The notes under the pieces are model-generated. The model was not told the origin of the DNA. It worked only from the letters and a program-made list of their open reading frames with translations, and did not search any database. This document shows, one piece after another, positions 1 to 9,600 of a DNA stretch of 64,000 nucleotides (positions within the stretch are counted from its first letter, which is position 1; the number at the start of each line of letters is the position of its first letter). The DNA is from Haematococcus lacustris (Eukaryota; Chlorophyta; Chlorophyceae; Chlamydomonadales; Haematococcaceae): NCBI GenBank assembly GCA_030144725.1, contig JASKMD010000028.1:5823311-5887310 (forward strand), read 5' to 3'. A program made the translations under genes and the position numbers.

Positions 1-415
1 AGTAGGAGGGGTGGGCATCCCAGGGGCGGCACCAGCGCCAGCTGCCAGGTGCTGCCAGGGGGGGGCAGCAGGAGGGGTGGGCAGCTCAGGGGCGGCACCA
101 GCGCCAGCTGCCAGCTGCTGCCAGGGGGGGGCCTCGAGGCGGGGCTGAGCACGCTTGGCAGTTGTCATAGCCAGTTCATGTTGCTTGACCACTGCCTCAA
201 GAGACTCATTCTCCAACCTCAGCTGCCGTTGTGCTGCCTGCTGGTGCTGGAGCTTTTCCTCTAGGTCGTGCACTCTGGCATCAAGGACCTCCTCAACAGC
301 CAGTTGCAACTGGGCTTCGGTCACCAGCAACGCATTCTCGGCCTGCACCTCCTTAGCGATAGCCTCAGCCTTCCTTGCTGTGGCTGTCAAGCCACTGGGA
401 CTGTGCAGATGAGCA
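1..415 (-). CDS. Partial coding segment: coiled coil followed by WQQ-type Pro/Ala repeat (unknown protein, runs off window)
   Basis: Read on the minus strand, about 415 bases are open without a stop. The first part (about 400 down to 150) is rich in Ala, Glu, Gln, Leu and Lys in a heptad-like pattern (motifs ENALLVTEAQLQLAVEE and LEEKLQHQQAAQRQLRLENE), which predicts a coiled coil. It is followed by two copies of a 22-residue repeat with core PPWQQLAAGAGAAPELPTPP, reading off the window edge at base 1. The same repeat occurs four times at 42743-43005, so this is part of a repeated gene or element family. No known catalytic domain is visible. The start is unknown because the G-rich tract 484-770 lies upstream. 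It could belong to a retroelement or a low-complexity host protein. Confidence 0.45.
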
Positions 416-483
416 GCCCTTGGTGATACTATTTGGGCTACGTATTTAGCACGCCGCCGGCTGCAAACCATAGGGGAGGCACT

Positions 484-770
484 AGCGCAGCTGTGCTTCT
501 AGGCTGGGGCTGAGAGGGGCTGGGAGGGGGTGAGAAGGGGTGGGGCTGGGGGTGGGAGGGGGTGGGAGGGCGGGGCTGGTGCTGGGAGGGGGTGGGAGGG
601 CGGGGCTGGTGCTGGGAGGGGCTGGGAGGGGGTGAGAGGGGTGGGGCTGGGGGTGGGAGGGGCTGGGAGGGGGTGAGAGGGGTGGGGCTGGGGGTGGGAG
701 GGGCTGTGAGGGCGGGACTGGGGCTGGGAGGGGGTGGGAGGGGCTGGGAGGGGGTGGGGCGGGCTGCAAG
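484..770. repeat. G-rich low-complexity tract (GGGTGGGAGGGG-type)
   Basis: About 290 bases of degenerate GGTGGGAGGGG/GGGGCTGGG repeats with runs of three to five G on the plus strand, C-rich on the minus strand. It is open in several frames, but this reflects composition. The equivalent C-rich tract occurs at 42600-42740 in the related copy, so it belongs to the dispersed repeat Y. Confidence 0.8.
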
Positions 771-933
771 GGTTCCGGGTGGGCTAGTCAGCGCTGCAAG
801 GCAAAGTTAGGTCACGCCAACTTATGTTTCCACAAGCCTGGTCGATGGAATGCTTTGTTTTCTTCTCCAACAGCTGTTTCGTTGGGTTAGGAACAAAGTT
901 GACACGGCAAATTCTGGACAGTCACAGTGTTCG

Positions 934-3400
934 GTTATCGACGCCACTCGGACCCGGCCTCAGGCCCAGGGTGTGACGGGCCGAGTGAGGGGCCTGAAGC
1001 TCGGACCTGGCTCGGGGCCCCGTCGCTGGCTCGCTCCTGGCCCCCGTTGCTCCCCGTTGCTTTCTGCCTGCTCCTCGACCAAGCGCCCGCGACCTCGACT
1101 TGACAGCTGACTGGACCGGGTTGGACTTGAAAGCTGCTGGTGATAGCTGGGCAGGCTGTGGAGGTGAGTGCAGACCATGTGCCGGGAGCTGATGCTGGGA
1201 GCATGCATGTCTAGCCAGATGCAGTCCTGGCAAAGCAAGGTGACGAATGCCTCAAAGACTGCCAGCAAGGCTTTGAAGCAGGCACGGCTGTCGGCCGTCT
1301 GGCTGCTGCCTGTAGAGCAGGCTTCTCGCAATGCAGGGAGGATGGGGAAGAGGTGGGGCCCAGCCTCGAACTTGAGCCACACAAGAGGCAGTGGGACCTC
1401 GAACCTGGCAAGGCAGGTAGGCAACCAGGCAGACGGGCAAACAGAAATGAGCTTCCAGCACCAATTGCAATAAGCTGCAGGCCTCTATGCACAGGCCTCA
1501 CCTCTCCGCATAGAACGTGGTGAGCCACTTGACATGCTCTGACTCCCAACCGCACATGGCCAGGACGGCCACCATACGAGAGTGATGGAGGTAGTGCTGC
1601 TCTGCGACGTCCTTCGACCACCCACAGTGCTTCTTTATGTCCCCGTGCTGCACCCTGTACATGCACATACATACACAAACAGTCAGGTGTATTGCATGTG
1701 GCTGGGCTGGGGCTGGCCTGCCCTGCTGCTGCTTCACTCACCCAGACTTGGCCATCTCCACGGGCGCGCCTTTGCGAGGGGCATGTGTAGTGCTTGCCAC
1801 ATCCACGCCGTTGCTCACAAACAGTTGGTCCATCTTCGCATACATGGAGTCGTACTGGATGGACTGCAGTGGGTTTCTGCCAGAGAACAAGGGTAGCTGC
1901 GTGAATTGCAGGGGGTCATCCAGGTGCAGAGTCTCCTTCTTTACTGTGAATCTGCTGTACATGTACATCGCCATAGCATGAGCAGGGCAGCAGGAGATAC
2001 TGCTGGCCCGGACGAAGGAGAGATGATCCACACAGCCCGCCTGCAGGGGCAGGGGGCAGGGGCTGGGGCAGGGGCTGGGGCAGGGGCTGCTGGGGCAGGG
2101 GCTGGGACAGGGGCTGGGGCAGGGGCAGGGGCTGCTGGGGCAGGGGCTGGGGCAGGCAGCTCACCACAGTTGTCTTGCCAGCTGTGTAGCTGATGTCAAA
2201 CTTCAAGCACTGGCAGGGGCCAATACCTTCTTGTTCTTCAACTGTCATGCCTTGCAGTAGGCACTGCCTGGCACTGTCACCCCTGGCTGCATTGACCCAC
2301 AAGACTGAAACCACAGCCCTGCAGAGAGACAGAGTGGTGATGCTCAAAGTGCTGCAGGTGACATGCTGACATGCTGACAGGCCTCACCTGAGCATGGCTT
2401 TCTCGTCAGTGACTGCTGGCAGGGTTGCATGCATGACTTTCGCCACGTCGGCTTTAGTCAGGATTGCTGACTTCTTGCCCCCACAGATGAAATGTCCAGG
2501 GACACTGCAAGGCATGTGTAGAAGGCTAGGGACAGGGGGTTATAAGATGCATGCAAACATCATAGCTCACCTCTGCTTGTCGTGGTTTGCAATCTGCCTC
2601 CAGGCAGTGGTGTACGCTCGACTGTATGCTGCACATTGCGTGATTTGCACACTGGAGGTGAAGCCAACCTTCGCATTAGCATTCTGGTACTGCTGCTGCA
2701 GGCCTGCATGGAATTGCTTGAAGGCTGACTGCTTCTGCAAGCACAGCATTACCAGTTCATCAGCAAGCACAACAACTCAGCAAGCACTTCAAGTTGTGGA
2801 GCAAACTTACGATGTGCGGCTCCTTCTCGAGCTGAAGCATCTCTGCTTGCTCCTGGGCGGTGCGGCTGGGCAGGCGCTTCAGTTCCTTGAGCCGCGTATC
2901 CGCATCGCAGAGGTGAAGCATGTACCTGGTCGCGTTGTCGACCAAGTGCTCGAGTGCTGTGTCGAGCTTCTGCTTAACGCACCACGCCTGCGCCGGTCAA
3001 CATCCGGTCAGGTCCCGGCCTGCAAGCCTGCAAGCCTGCAAGCCAGCCAGCTAGCAAGCAATTGCACCTCGAAATGCCTCCAGGCCGTCGCGTAGCATCT
3101 GCTGGTATTTGGTTTTACGCGGTGGGGTGTGGTTGAGTACACTTGTTGCAAGACGGCGACACTGTTCGTCAGCGGAGACTGCCTGGGTCTCTTCGTCCAG
3201 CTTTTGCTAGGTCCTTCGTCCTCCGCGTCTTCACTGACTTCGTCCTCATACGTCTCATACTCTCTACCCCGCTTGCCACGCGGTCCCATTGCATACAGCA
3301 CGGCGACTGGTTAGAAACGGGCCGGTCTCAGACCTATCAGGCCTGGTCAATGGTCTGAAAAAGTGTGCCCACAGTCTGAAATTGCATGTTAACATTGGTT
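934..3400 (-). mobile_element. Crypton-like element, left copy (complete, 2467 bp)
   Basis: This block is the reverse complement of 3942-6153 plus 33882-34137. The two copies match with only a handful of substitutions, for example near 2540 and 1575. On the minus strand the element begins AACCAATG and ends GATAACC, so AACC stands at both ends. There are no terminal inverted repeats, as expected for Cryptons, which move by tyrosine-recombinase site-specific recombination. Repeat Y lies directly downstream. The uninterrupted X-Y junction at about 42427 looks like the corresponding empty site. Confidence 0.7.
960..3289 (-). CDS. Crypton-type tyrosine recombinase (Ndc10/CBF3 domain-2-like), intact copy
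   Basis: Multi-exon gene with minus-strand exons at about 3289-3142, 2969-2811, 2734-2571, 2504-2388, 2318-2165, 2040-1742, 1654-1502 and 1404-960, all but the first bounded by clear GT-AG sites. The ATG at 3289 starts a basic stretch with nuclear-localisation-like motifs (GPRGKRGRE, TKRPRQ). The catalytic core is readable: Arg in NAARGDSARQ, Lys in TAGKTT, the HxxR box as THAPRKG, then KKHCGW and the nucleophile Tyr in AEQHYLHH. The stretch SCCPAHAMAMYMYSRF resembles the CPVGALAFYLFYRF signature of Ndc10-type and Crypton recombinases. The family cuts and joins DNA through a 3'-phosphotyrosine intermediate in the nucleus. The first exon boundary is uncertain. The C-terminal tail after about residue 480 is low complexity. 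Confidence 0.7.
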
Positions 3401-3941
3401 AAACATCTTCACACTCAGCTTCTTGTACAATCAAGCTGAAGCATCCTCGGTCGTACCCTTGATGACCACAAACCCCACACCGGTGACATTTCCCCCCCAA
3501 ACCAACTGACAGTACTGGCATCTTCAGGTCAGGCGCCCCCAACATGGGGTTAGTAATCTTCATGCAAATACTCACTCTATACTGCACCGTTTTCGATAGC
3601 GTTTGTCACATTGGCACCGGCGAATTACTACGCGTCTACTGGCAAGCGGCGCGTTAGCTCTTGCAAGTGAGGCCATGCCGGCGCAAGCGATCGCGGACAC
3701 ACCTCAGCTGCTCACCATCAATTGCATTAGTGGTATGTAGCGGCATCAGTGGTAGAACTGCGCCTGCTATCGAGCAGGAAGTACAATCAATGTTTAGCCC
3801 GCCAGGCTCACTCCGCGAACCTTTCATTGGTGCAGGCGTTGTCGGAGGATCGTCGTTGGGCAAGTTGACACGCGACATTGCAGCGAGGTGCGAAAATGTT
3901 CGTTTCTCTCTAGCCGGCCTTGCACAAACCGGCGTATTGTG
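3401..3941. other. Spacer between the two head-to-head Crypton copies
   Basis: 541 bases separate the two inverted copies. Bases 3401-3537 have no match elsewhere in the window. They are open on minus with a short Cys-rich stretch (GKCHRCGVCGHQGYDRGC), which may be a zinc-knuckle remnant, but no gene can be assigned. Bases 3538-3941 are dispersed repeat X. Confidence 0.75.
3538..3941 (+). repeat. Dispersed repeat X, copy 1
   Basis: The sequence from CCCAACATGGGG to GTATTGTG matches 42003-42427 on the same strand, with scattered substitutions and small indels. It ends exactly where the right Crypton copy starts (3942). At 42 kb the same repeat continues almost directly into repeat Y. No coding potential is convincing. 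Confidence 0.75.
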
Positions 3942-4052
3942 AACCAATGTTAACATGCAATTTCAGACTGTGGGCACACTTTTTCAGACCATTGACCAGG
4001 CCTGATAGGTCTGAGACCGGCCCGTTTCTAACCAGTCGCCGTGCTGTATGCA

Positions 4053-6153
4053 ATGGGACCGCGTGGCAAGCGGGGTAGAGAGTATGAGACGTATGAGGAC
4101 GAAGTCAGTGAAGACGCGGAGGACGAAGGACCTAGCAAAAGCTGGACGAAGAGACCCAGGCAGTCTCCGCTGACGAACAGTGTCGCCGTCTTGCAACAAG
4201 TGTACTCAACCACACCCCACCGCGTAAAACCAAATACCAGCAGATGCTACGCGACGGCCTGGAGGCATTTCGAGGTGCAATTGCTTGCTAGCTGGCTGGC
4301 TTGCAGGCTTGCAGGCTTGCAGGCCGGGACCTGACCGGATGTTGACCGGCGCAGGCGTGGTGCGTTAAGCAGAAGCTCGACACAGCACTCGAGCACTTGG
4401 TCGACAACGCGACCAGGTACATGCTTCACCTCTGCGATGCGGATACGCGGCTCAAGGAACTGAAGCGCCTGCCCAGCCGCACCGCCCAGGAGCAAGCAGA
4501 GATGCTTCAGCTCGAGAAGGAGCCGCACATCGTAGGTTTGCTCCACAACTTGAAGTGCTTGCTGAGTTGTTGTGCTTGCTGATGAACTGGTAATGCTGTG
4601 CTTGCAGAAGCAGTCAGCCTTCAAGCAATTCCATGCAGGCCTGCAGCAGCAGTACCAGAATGCTAATGCGAAGGTTGGCTTCCCCTCCAGTGTGCAAATC
4701 ACGCAATGTGCAGCATACAGTCGAGCGTACACCACTGCCTGGAGGCAGATTGCAAACCACGACAAGCAGAGGTGAGCTATGATGTTTGCATGCATCTTTC
4801 AACCCCCTGTCCCTAGCCTTCTACACATGCCTTGCAGTGTCCCTGGACATTTCATCTGTGGGGGCAAGAAGTCAGCAATCCTGACTAAAGCCGACGTGGC
4901 GAAAGTCATGCATGCAACCCTGCCAGCAGTCACTGACGAGAAAGCCATGCTCAGGTGAGGCCTGTCAGCATGTCAGCATGTCACCTGCAGCACTTTGAGC
5001 ATCACCACTCTGTCTCTCTGCAGGGCTGTGGTTTCAGTCTTGTGGGTCAATGCAGCCAGGGGTGACAGTGCCAGGCAGTGCCTACTGCAAGGCATGACAG
5101 TTGAAGAACAAGAAGGTATTGGCCCCTGCCAGTGCTTGAAGTTTGACATCAGCTACACAGCTGGCAAGACAACTGTGGTGAGCTGCCTGCCCCAGCCCCT
5201 GCCCCAGCAGCCCCTGCCCCTGCCCCAGCCCCTGTCCCAGCCCCTGCCCCAGCAGCCCCTGCCCCAGCCCCTGCCCCAGCCCCTGCCCCCTGCCCCTGCA
5301 GGCGGGCTGTGTGGATCATCTCTCCTTCGTCCGGGCCAGCAGTATCTCCTGCTGCCCTGCTCATGCTATGGCGATGTACATGTACAGCAGATTCACAGTA
5401 AAGAAGGAGACTCTGCACCTGGATGACCCCCTGCAATTCACGCAGCTACCCTTGTTCTCTGGCAGAAACCCACTGCAGTCCATCCAGTACGACTCCATGT
5501 ATGCGAAGATGGACCAACTGTTTGTGAGCAACGGCGTGGATGTGGCAAGCACTACACATGCCCCTCGCAAAGGCGCGCCCGTGGAGATGGCCAAGTCTGG
5601 GTGAGTGAAGCAGCAGCAGGGCAGGCCAGCCCCAGCCCAGCCACATGCAATACACCTGACTGTTTGTGTATGTATGTGCATGTACAGGGTGCAGCACGGG
5701 GACATAAAGAAGCACTGTGGGTGGTCGAAGGACGTCGCAGAGCAGCACTACCTCCATCACTCTCGTATGGAGGCCGTCCTGGCCATGTGCGGTTGGGAGT
5801 CAGAGCATGTCAAGTGGCTCACCACGTTCTATGCGGAGAGGTGAGGCCTGTGCATAGAGGCCTGCAGCTTATTGCAATTGGTGCTGGAAGCTCATTTCTG
5901 TTTGCCCGTCTGCCTGGTTGCCTACCTGCCTTGCCAGGTTCGAGGTCCCACTGCCTCTTGTGTGGCTCAAGTTCGAGGCTGGGCCCCACCTCTTCCCCAT
6001 CCTCCCTGCATTGCGAGAAGCCTGCTCTACAGGCAGCAGCCAGACGGCCGACAGCCGTGCCTGCTTCAAAGCCTTGCTGGCAGTCTTTGAGGCATTCGTC
6101 ACCTTGCTTTGCCAGGACTGCATCTGGCTAGACATGCATGCTCCCAGCATCAG
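4053..6153 (+). pseudogene. Crypton-type tyrosine recombinase, right copy, interrupted in its last exon
   Basis: Exons at about 4053-4200, 4373-4531, 4608-4771, 4838-4954, 5024-5177, 5302-5600, 5688-5840 and 5938-6153 mirror the left gene. All catalytic residues (Arg, Lys, HxxR, Tyr) are retained. The last exon is cut at 6153 by the gypsy LTR, and its remaining codons lie 27.7 kb away at 33882-34110. The copy would therefore make a truncated or altered C-terminus. The intron at 5178-5301 is filled with CCCCTGCCCCAG repeats. The left copy has GTAAGT at the second-exon donor and this copy GTAGGT, a small difference that could affect splicing. Confidence 0.7.
6149..6153. repeat. Target-site duplication ATCAG of the gypsy element (left side; mate at 33877-33881)
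   Basis: ATCAG precedes the TGTAAC end at 6154 and follows the GTTACA end at 33876. The uninterrupted left Crypton copy has this 5-mer once. Confidence 0.9.
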
Positions 6154-6429
6154 TGTAACGTGCTGAGCCACGCTATAAGCCGAGAGATCGTCTAGCGTGT
6201 GACTGCGAAGAAACTGCCATGGAGCGAAGTTACAGAGTACCTCGTGAGAGGGCTAGGGCTTAGAACGGGGCCCCCTGGAATCGAACCAGTTGTCCTCACA
6301 GCAGCGCTGCTAGGCTTTAACCTGCCCTACTCACTCGGTAAAAGTAATGCGCCCACCTGCGCCCGCCATAGGCAGTACACAGGTGTCGCGGGCAAAGGGG
6401 AACGGTGTCGCTCAAGGCTCGCCGTTACA
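6154..6429 (-). repeat. Ty3/gypsy 3' LTR (276 bp)
   Basis: Begins TGTAACG and ends CGTTACA, giving perfect short inverted ends. It matches the 5' LTR (12806-13048 + 33841-33876) with one visible mismatch (TCGGTAAAAG versus TCGGTAGAAG), so insertion is recent. Read on minus it contains a tRNA-like segment with a perfect pol III box B (GGTTCGATTCC, 6277-6287). Confidence 0.9.
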
Positions 6430-6445
6430 TTCACCCCCCCCAGAA
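6430..6445 (-). promoter_or_regulatory. Gypsy polypurine tract
   Basis: Directly inside the 3' LTR, the minus strand reads TCTGGGGGGGTGAA immediately before TGTAACG. This is the usual position and composition of the plus-strand DNA primer of LTR retrotransposons. Confidence 0.7.
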
Positions 6446-6659
6446 GAGGTCCGTTCCGCCCAAGGAGATCCAAGGGCTCGCAGCCAATACTGCTTATTGG
6501 GGCTAGTGTGAACCATGATTGGTTAACACACATGATAGCCAGGAGCATAATAGCTCAGGTGCAAGAATGCAACCATCCAGCCAGAAGGCTGCTCACACAC
6601 ACAGCACAACCCATAGCACACCACAGCACCGTAGCAGGAACACCTATCAGGCTGGGTCT
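6446..6659. other. Gypsy 3' untranslated region
   Basis: Lies between the pol stop and the polypurine tract. No further reading frame or motif is recognised. Confidence 0.6.
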
Positions 6660-9600
6660 TCACTTGAGACAGTGGATGGCATTGTACTCAGCCAGAAGCT
6701 TGTCACAGCCAGTCAGGTTGGCTCGTGGCTCCCAGGTATTGAAGGAGGCGTCATAGCCTTCCCACTGGACCAGGAACTCCCCAGCCTTTCCTGCACGGAC
6801 GTATCTGTGGTCAAGCAGACGCTCAACATAGTACACAGGAGTCTCATCCATCCATTCCACAGGAGGAGGCATGATGCCCACGTCACTGCCAGAGTACTTC
6901 TTGAGCAGTGACACATGGAAGACAGGGTGCAGCCTGCTCATGTTGGCAGGCAGAGTGAGTCTGTAGGCATTGGCATTGATCTTAGCCTCAACCACGAAGG
7001 GTCCCACATAACGTGGCACAAACTTGCGGACCTTGCCTGTCTTAATGCGCAGGTTCCTGGTGCTCAGCAAGACCTGTGCACCCACCTCAAACTCCACGTC
7101 TTTCAGACCAGTGTCAGCATGACGCTTGTACCTGGCCTGCGCATCAGCCATGTGCCGCCTTGCATGAGCAACACCTTCTTTCCACCACGTGGCAAAGGCA
7201 TGGGCAGAGGGACAGCGGCCGCCATCAGGCAGGTCACGTAGCCCAGGAGTGACAGGGCTCTGGCCTGTGTTGAGGAAGAAGGGCGTGGAGTGTATAGACT
7301 CCTGCCATGAGTTGTTGACAGCAAACTCAGCCAAGGCAAGGTGATCAGGCCAGTCAGCCTGAGTGGGAGAGATGTAATGCCGAAGCATTTCCTCAAGTAC
7401 ACGATTGTACCTCTCAGTCTGGCCATCACTCTGTGGCCTGTAGGCAGTAGACATATTAGTCTTCATACCCAGCAACTTTTTAACAGCATGCCAGAACTTA
7501 TTATTAAAGTGTGCACCACGATCGGTGAGTACTTCAGCCGGAAGGCCGTGTAACTTGAATACATTGTTGATGAACAGCCGGGCGAAGGCCATGGCATTCA
7601 TGGACTCTTTGCATGGCACAAAATGCACCATTTTGCTCAGGCGGTCAACAATGACACAGATGGCATCATAGCCGTGGGTCCCAGCAGGCAGCTTGGTTAC
7701 AAGGTCCATGGACACATGCTCCCACCGATACCCTGGGACAGTCAGGGGTCTCAACAGACCACCTGGCTTAGAGTTGGAGGACTTATCGCGTTGACACGCA
7801 TCACATGTCCCCACATAGTCCCTCACATCAGCACGCACAGTGTTCCACCAGAATACACGTGTGACACGCTCGAGGGTTTTGGTCATTCCCACATGGCCAG
7901 CATAGGCAGCATCATGCATCTCGTGCAGAATGTGCTCACGCAGTTCAGGCACATTGGGGACCACCACTAAGTCCTTACCAGAGATCCGCCAGAGACCGTC
8001 GGTGTCCTGGTACATTCCAGAATGATCAGCATTGGCAGTAAACGCAGGGTCCTGCTGGTATCCAAGGTTCAGTTGATCAGAAAGTCCCATAGGAGCAGCG
8101 GGAGCCGCAGGATACTGCGCTGTCTCATCCTGTGTAACAGGGGTCTCAGACCCTATTGGGTCCAACATGGCTTCAACACACGTGGTATCTTTCTCAAATT
8201 GTGACAGAGCAAGGGGGGATTTCGCACTGATGGCAGCCGGGGCAGCGGCACGAAGGCCAGCCTCACGAGCTCCCCCCCCCTCCAAAGAAAGCTTGGCCTG
8301 CCTCCTGGTGGTGACAGCACACACCGAGACACTTTCTGGAGAATCGTGCACAATCCGGGACAAAGGGTTTGCAGGGTTCACAGTGCCGGCAATATGCACA
8401 AGACTGTATGAGAACCTGCTCATGAACTCCATCCACCGAGCCTGGCGCCTAGATAGCACTTTCTGGGTAGGCAAAGCAACCAGGGGTTGGTGATCAGTGA
8501 ACAGAGTGAATGGCACGCCCCCTAAGTAGCAGCGCCATTCTTTGCATGCTGTGACTAAGGAGAGGAACTCCTGTTCACCAGTTGTGTAGTTGATCTCAGC
8601 AGGTGATAGCTTACGGCTTAGATAAGCCAGTGGATAGCCATCCTGCATGAGGACTGCACCCAGTCCCTGAAGGGACGCATCACAGTAAACCTGGAACGGT
8701 TTGGTGTGATCGGGTAGTCTCAGCATGGGTACTGCAGCGATGGCAACTTTGAGAGCATTGAATGCTGTCAAAGGTACCTCAGGCCAGTCGTGCCATGGAA
8801 ATGACTGACCGCCTTTACCACAAAGATTTGTGAGAGGTGCAGCAATATTGCTGAAATTACAGACAAACTTGCGCACATAGTTAGCAGCGCCAAGGAATGA
8901 CTGTAATCCTTGGAGGGACTGGGGAATAGGCCAGTTAGCAATTGTTGAGACCTTATCAGGGTCTACAGCTTTACCTCCAGCAGTGACCAGATGGCCTAAG
9001 AATTTAAGTGTATATTGCATAAACTCACATTTAGATAGTTTAGCATACAACTTATTCTTACGCAGTAATTCAAATACTTGCTTCAGGTGCAGCAGGTGAT
9101 CCTGAACTGACCTAGACATGACAAGGATGTCATCCAGGTACACCAAGGCACACTTACCCAGCACAGGAGCAAAGGCGTCATTCATGACCCGTTGAAATGT
9201 AGCTGGAGCGTTGGTCAGTCCAAAGCATAACACTTTGAACTGAAAGTGACCCTCAGGTGTGCGGAAGGCCGTTTTAGGCACGTCCTCAGGAGTGATCCTG
9301 ATCTGGTGGTAACCAGCCTGCAGGTCTAGGGATGAGAAGACTTTGCAGCCAGACAGCTTGTCAAACAAGTCATCAATGCGAGGCAGTGGATACTGGTCAC
9401 GCAGTGTGATCTTGTTGAGCTGCCTATAGTCTATGCACATTCTCAGTTCACCTGACTTTTTCTGAACAAACAGGACAGGAGCTGCATAAGGAGAAGAGCT
9501 TGGCTCAATCATACCTTTGGCCAGGAGGTCTTGTATCTGCTGCTTCAGCTCGTCATGCTCAGGCTTGCTTAGCCTGTACATGGGAGTGGCTGGAGGGCGG

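Larger units (their letters stand above)
1..926 (-). repeat. Dispersed repeat Y, copy 1
   Basis: Read on the minus strand, this segment matches 42440-43090 on the plus strand. A conserved block (926-775) contains AACAGCTG, a CGACCAGGC-type stretch, GGCGTGACC and CCTTGCAG. It is followed by the C-rich tract and then the WQQ-type repeat. Copy 1 additionally carries about 350 bases with the coiled coil between the C-rich tract and the WQQ repeat, which copy 2 lacks. The Crypton-like element begins eight bases beyond the end of this block, which marks its insertion site. Confidence 0.7.

Noticed and set aside
6265..6345. Functional tRNA gene in the gypsy LTR
   Set aside because: T-arm and box B are perfect but no acceptor stem can be formed, and it is inside a retrotransposon LTR in two copies.
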